Both the position numbers and the translations under genes were made by a program. Below, piece after piece: positions 60,593-64,000 of a DNA stretch of 64,000 nt (position 1 is its first letter; every line of letters begins with the position of its first letter). The DNA lies in contig NC_088319.1 of assembly GCF_910592395.1 (NCBI RefSeq), positions 8,554,001-8,618,000 of the forward strand, in the 5' to 3' direction. The notes beneath the pieces were generated by a model, which did no database searches, was not told where the DNA came from, and worked only from the letters and a program-made list of their open reading frames with translations. This stretch comes from Lineus longissimus (lineage: Eukaryota; Nemertea; Pilidiophora; Heteronemertea; Lineidae).

Positions 60593-61452
60593 GTGCAAAG
60601 GATTCAAAAGAATTTCTTAAAAATATGAGTTTTTAGTGCAGTTTTAAAACGACCCAGGGTACTCTGGCCACGAACACTATTTGGAAGCTCATTCCATAGC
60701 TTTGGTCCCGCCACTGCGAATGCAGAGGAGCCTATCACCCGGTTTGTGCGGATTTCCTTACACAGACCCATTGTACTTGACCGCAGGGAGCGTGAGGGTT
60801 TGTAAACTTCCAAGCAGTCTGCGAGATATTTTGGTGCGTAATCATGTAGACATTTGTAGACCATTAGATTAACCTTGTACTCGAGCCTTGCTTTCAAAGG
60901 AAGCCAGTGGAGTGCGCACAGAACCGGAGTGATATGATCCCCTCTGGACACCCTAGTGACGAGACGAGCTGCCGAGTTTTGAACCAGTTGAAGCTTACGC
61001 ACATTGGCCTCAGAGATGTTATATAGCAGACTATTTGCGTAGTCCAACCGCGAGACAACTAAGGTCCGCACTGCACTTGTTGCTGCTGATTTACTGAGCA
61101 AAGATCTTATCTTGCTTATACGATAGAGATGGAAATTTGCCGCACGGCATACATTGTTAACATGCGTTTTCATGGACATTTCTCTGTCAAATGTTACACC
61201 AAGAATCTTGATGGTATCACTCAGCTCAATTTCAGTATCGCCAATTTTCAATTTCAGATCAGACACATACTTCTGTAGGTTCTTTACACATGCAAGGAAA
61301 AATTCGGTCTTACTGTCATTCAATTTCAGTTTGTTTCTCACCATCCATTCCTTAATTGACTCAACACATAGTGTAAGGCTCGAAATAACATTTTGCACCA
61401 CGGTTGGGTTAGTTGGATCAAAGATAATGTAGAGACCACTGTCATCAGCAAA
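60440..61452 (-). mobile_element. 5'-truncated CR1/L2-like LINE with target duplication
   Basis: Flanked by CTCACTT at 60433-60439 and 61453-61459. In its own sense it begins inside RT and ends with AAGCGCTATAAAAATG-like sequence and a TAA-type simple repeat (60440-60456 on the plus strand), typical CR1/L2 3' features. A run of about 33 A (plus strand) at 60559-60591 lies just downstream of the ORF. The intact tandem neighbour shows the empty site. Confidence 0.85.
60604..61449 (-). CDS. LINE RT C-terminal fragment, open
   Basis: The frame is open from the truncation junction to 60604. It starts at the catalytic FADDSGLYIIF motif, then KLNDSKTEFFLACV and IKILGVTFDREMSM (RT motifs downstream of the active site), VSRLDYANSLLYNI and HWLPLKARLEYKVNLMVYKC, ending ALKTHIFKKFF, the standard CR1/L2 tail. 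About 280 codons, no stops, so the insertion is young. It cannot be active because the endonuclease and most RT are missing. Confidence 0.85.
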   Translation of the reverse strand, partial: ADDSGLYIIFDPTNPTVVQNVISSLTLCVESIKEWMVRNKLKLNDSKTEFFLACVKNLQKYVSDLKLKIGDTEIELSDTIKILGVTFDREMSMKTHVNNVCRAANFHLYRISKIRSLLSKSAATSAVRTLVVSRLDYANSLLYNISEANVRKLQLVQNSAARLVTRVSRGDHITPVLCALHWLPLKARLEYKVNLMVYKCLHDYAPKYLADCLEVYKPSRSLRSSTMGLCKEIRTNRVIGSSAFAVAGPKLWNELPNSVRGQSTLGRFKTALKTHIFKKFF

Positions 61453-61531
61453 CTCACTTGAGGATGGTTACAGTAGTAGAATTCGTTCTATTGTTTAATG
61501 ATTGTTCAGGGATTGTTAGATTTATGGTAAG

Positions 61532-61713
61532 GGCCGGTGTAACATCTGTGGTTGTTCCCCATGTTTCAGTGTTTCCAAACAATAGGCAGCTAGAGAGACC
61601 ATGACTTTTCAATAGGGGGGATACACAGAAAAACTCGTCAATCTATTTTTGAGCGTTCCCAAACAATGAGGGGAAACACTCAAAAACAGAAACACTCAAA
61701 AACATTACACCGG
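61532..61713. mobile_element. Small MITE-like element
   Basis: CCGGTGTAAC and ATTACACCGG face each other, flanked by GGTAAGG on both sides (about 61525 and 61714). Internal CAGTGTTTCC/GGAAACACTC repeats. No coding. Confidence 0.45.
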
Positions 61714-61861
61714 GGTAAGGGGCCGTTCATAATCATCAATGTGAATAAAGGACACTTAGTGCGAAAGAAAATGTTGTCCCCTACGTTATTCATTAGACTA
61801 TAATCCCACCTTTGGTGACAAAGAAAATGTCATCCCTTGTGGAGAGTAAGTCATATCATAT

Positions 61862-62230
61862 TGGTCAAAAAGTGTCATAGTGAGATCTGTTCACATTATC
61901 AAAGGCATGGCCGCATTAATTACCACTGCTAATTAGGCTTCTGAGATGATGGTCAGTAAATATTGGTCAAAGTGTCATAGTGAGATATGTTCACATTATG
62001 AAAGGCATGGCCGCCTTAGCGGCTTCTGAGATGATGGTCAGTATAAAATATTGGTCAAAGTGTCATAGTGAGATCTGTTCACATTATTAAAGGCATGGCC
62101 GCCTTAGCGGCTTCTGAGATGATGGTCAGTATAAAATATTGGTCAAAGTGTCATAGTGAGATCTGTTCACATTATCAAAGGCATGGCTGCATTAATTACC
62201 TACCACTGCTAATTAGGCTTCTGAGATGAT
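61862..62230. repeat. Tandem repeat, ~90-100-bp units
   Basis: GTCATAGTGAGATCTGTTCA recurs near 61874, 61973, 62061 and 62151, each followed by AAAGGCATGGC and TTCTGAGATGATG. Units differ by an AATTACCACTGCTAATTAGG insert. Confidence 0.85.
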
Positions 62231-62530
62231 GATATGTTCATATTTGACTTGACACAAGCCAATTTTAGCACTTACTAATTATCATGATTAATATTCATTG
62301 ATAATTTTTGGTGAAATGATCACTATGACAGAACGCTAATTTACATATAATTACCAATTACCAATTATCAATTATCATTAATTGGTGAATAAACTAAGTT
62401 CCATGACAATATTGTGCGACTGTAAGTGTAAATATCATAAACATTGTATTGTGTAATCATATATATCAAGGAAATGTAAATACTATTGGGATGTTATTAT
62501 AAATAAAATAATTATAAGCGTATAATAAAA

Positions 62531-64000
62531 TCTATCTATCTATCTATCTATGTATCACATTTATATAGCGCCCTTATCAGTCCTATATTGGGCCGTTCAA
62601 AGGCGCTTAACAAAAACAGAGTCTCTATAAGAAGTATATAGTCTTTGACAACAATAAACAATTCTAATGTTCGTAATGTTGTTGAAAAAGGTGGGTCTTC
62701 AGGAGTGTCTTAAAAGTTGTGATGGAGTCCGCATTTCGAATATTACTAGGGAGGTCATTCCAGAGTGCTGCTGCGGCACACTGGAATGTACGCTCGCCAA
62801 ATCTAGTCTTTGTGCGCGGGAGCACTAGCGAGATGGTATCTGCTGATCGAAGTACTCGCCGTGACTGACGGATCTCTAAAAAGTCAGACAGGTACTTGGG
62901 GGCCTGTCCTCGCATGGCTTTGAAAGCTAGCAGAAGTATCTTATAATTTACCCGACTGACAATGGGCAGCCAATGCAGTTCACGTAAGACTGGCGATATG
63001 TGGGCGAATTTCGCAGTACGCGTGATTATCCTCGCGGCGGTATTTTGGGCACGTTGCACCTTGTCAGACAAAGCCTTGGTGACACCATAGAGCAACGAGT
63101 TACAATAGTCAAGGCGTGACATAACTAGCCCATGAACCAGTGACTTGGTAGCATCCCTGGTGAGGTAACGCCTGATTTGACCAATGAGTCTTAGCTGATT
63201 GTAAGCTGACCTGCAAACACTGTTTACCTGCTGCTCCAAGGTTAAGCTAGTGTCAAACATGACACCGAGGTTGCGCACACTACTCGAAGATGTAATTTGG
63301 GTGTCACCAACTTTAAGAACCACATGGTCAATTTTCTTGAGTGAATGTGTTGATTCAAAGAGCATCAATTCGGTCTTTTCATCGTTTTTACTCAGCATAT
63401 TTACATCAAACCAGGTCCCTGTTCCTGACAGACATCGTTCAACTGTAGAAATGGTTGCCAGTTGGTTTGAAGGCTCCTTCAATGTGAAAGCGGCATATAG
63501 CTGTGCGTCGTCAGCGTAGAAATGGTAATCCTGACCAAAATTTCTCACGACACTTCCCAGGGGCTTTGTGTACATAGTATACATTTTAGGACCTAGTACT
63601 GATCCCTGAGGTACACCGTATTTAAGTAACACAGGCTCCGACTGTTTGCCGTCAATAACTACAGTCTGGTACCGATTTCCAAGGTATGACGCCATCCAAT
63701 CAAGTGCCCGACCGGTTATCCCGTACACGTCCTTGAATCGCGTCAGCAATGTCTGGTGGTCTAGCGTATCGAATGCTGCCGACAAATCGATCATAACAAG
63801 GATCACCACTTGACCTTTGTCCAGGGCCTTCAGTACATCACTCTGTACCTTCAACAGGGCTGTTTCTGTTGAATGATGTTTCCTGTAGGCGGACTGAAAA
63901 TCCTCGTACAAATCATTTGATTGCAGGTGTTCAGCAAGTCGCTTGTCTACAACTTTTTCCAACAATTTCGAAATGAAAGGCAAGTTGGATACTGGTCGGT
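62531..64000 (-). mobile_element. CR1/L2-like LINE, 3' part (continues beyond window)
   Basis: In its own sense the element ends with GCGCTATATAAATGTGATAC and a (TAGA)n tail at 62531-62551 on the plus strand. The 5' part lies beyond 64000. Confidence 0.85.
62664..64000 (-). CDS. LINE reverse transcriptase, open to window edge
   Basis: At least 445 codons without a stop. Early RT motif RPVSNLPFISKLLEKVV, then QSAYRKHHSTETALLKVQSD, VILVMIDLSAAFDTLDH (motif A), YGVPQGSVLGP (motif B), FYADDAQLYAAF (catalytic YADD), EKTELMLFES and VRNLGVMFDTSLTL, then VMSRLDYCNSLLYGV and ELHWLPIVSRVNYKILLLAF, ending LLKTHLFQQHYEH. All RT catalytic motifs look intact, so the source or this copy has been recently active. 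Clade is CR1/L2-like from the C-terminal tail; endonuclease part is outside. Confidence 0.92.
   Translation of the reverse strand, partial: RPVSNLPFISKLLEKVVDKRLAEHLQSNDLYEDFQSAYRKHHSTETALLKVQSDVLKALDKGQVVILVMIDLSAAFDTLDHQTLLTRFKDVYGITGRALDWMASYLGNRYQTVVIDGKQSEPVLLKYGVPQGSVLGPKMYTMYTKPLGSVVRNFGQDYHFYADDAQLYAAFTLKEPSNQLATISTVERCLSGTGTWFDVNMLSKNDEKTELMLFESTHSLKKIDHVVLKVGDTQITSSSSVRNLGVMFDTSLTLEQQVNSVCRSAYNQLRLIGQIRRYLTRDATKSLVHGLVMSRLDYCNSLLYGVTKALSDKVQRAQNTAARIITRTAKFAHISPVLRELHWLPIVSRVNYKILLLAFKAMRGQAPKYLSDFLEIRQSRRVLRSADTISLVLPRTKTRFGERTFQCAAAALWNDLPSNIRNADSITTFKTLLKTHLFQQHYEH

Noticed and set aside
1-64000. tRNA, rRNA or small nuclear RNA genes
   Set aside because: No cloverleaf, promoter box pair or conserved rRNA/snRNA sequence was recognised by eye; a covariance search was not possible.

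Overview
The window looks like intron-rich, transposon-laden nuclear DNA of an invertebrate animal. Evidence is two exons of a SPAG7-like gene on the minus strand (exon 1 at 26564-26645, exon 2 at 14020-14087), spliceosomal intron signals, and a metazoan-style mix of mobile elements: PIF/Harbinger, Ty3/Gypsy, Penelope-like, CR1/L2-like LINEs, mariner, Helitron, Polinton/Maverick. The species cannot be assigned from sequence alone.

The centrepiece is a structurally complete Polinton (Maverick, adintovirus-like integrated element) at 34660-55107. It starts with AG, ends with CT, has ~580-bp terminal inverted repeats and a perfect 6-bp target duplication CACGCC. It carries about sixteen genes on both strands: a double-jelly-roll-type major capsid protein, a penton-type protein, small membrane proteins, a packaging ATPase, an integrase with chromodomain, an HNH-type zinc protein, a protein-primed type B DNA polymerase (one frameshift), a second jelly-roll-like protein, a zinc-ribbon protein and several membrane or linker proteins. 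The right terminal repeat is split by a 1364-bp Helitron. The terminal repeats extend into the capsid gene, so the right end carries an inverted copy of its first 55 codons.

The most unusual signal is a family of about 25 copies of a ~29-bp two-hairpin element scattered only through this Polinton, in at least ten of its genes and in its gaps, on both strands and in several reading frames. The stems co-vary between copies, and copies read in the one frame where the consensus has a stop codon have lost that stop. It resembles in principle the protein-embedded palindromic repeats of Rickettsia, but sits in a eukaryotic virus-like transposon.

Layout. 0-1.5 kb: Harbinger-like element, left end outside. 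1.6-3.9 kb: decayed second Polinton of a different type. 3.9-8.4 kb: interspersed repeats. 9.5-10.0 kb: broken TBP-like gene. 10.2-12.5 kb: Penelope-like element interrupted by another insertion, and a LINE fragment. 14.0 kb: SPAG7-like exon 2. 15.1-19.0 kb: Gypsy remnant with a Harbinger nested inside. 20.3-24.5 kb: repeats, including an inverted copy of the 6.9-8.4 kb family. 25.8 kb: mariner fragment. 26.6 kb: SPAG7-like exon 1. 26.65-33.66 kb: large foldback-like element with inverted satellite arms. 34.66-55.1 kb: Polinton. 55.1-59.7 kb: duplicated exon-like segments of unknown nature. 59.7-64 kb: tandem duplication and two LINEs.
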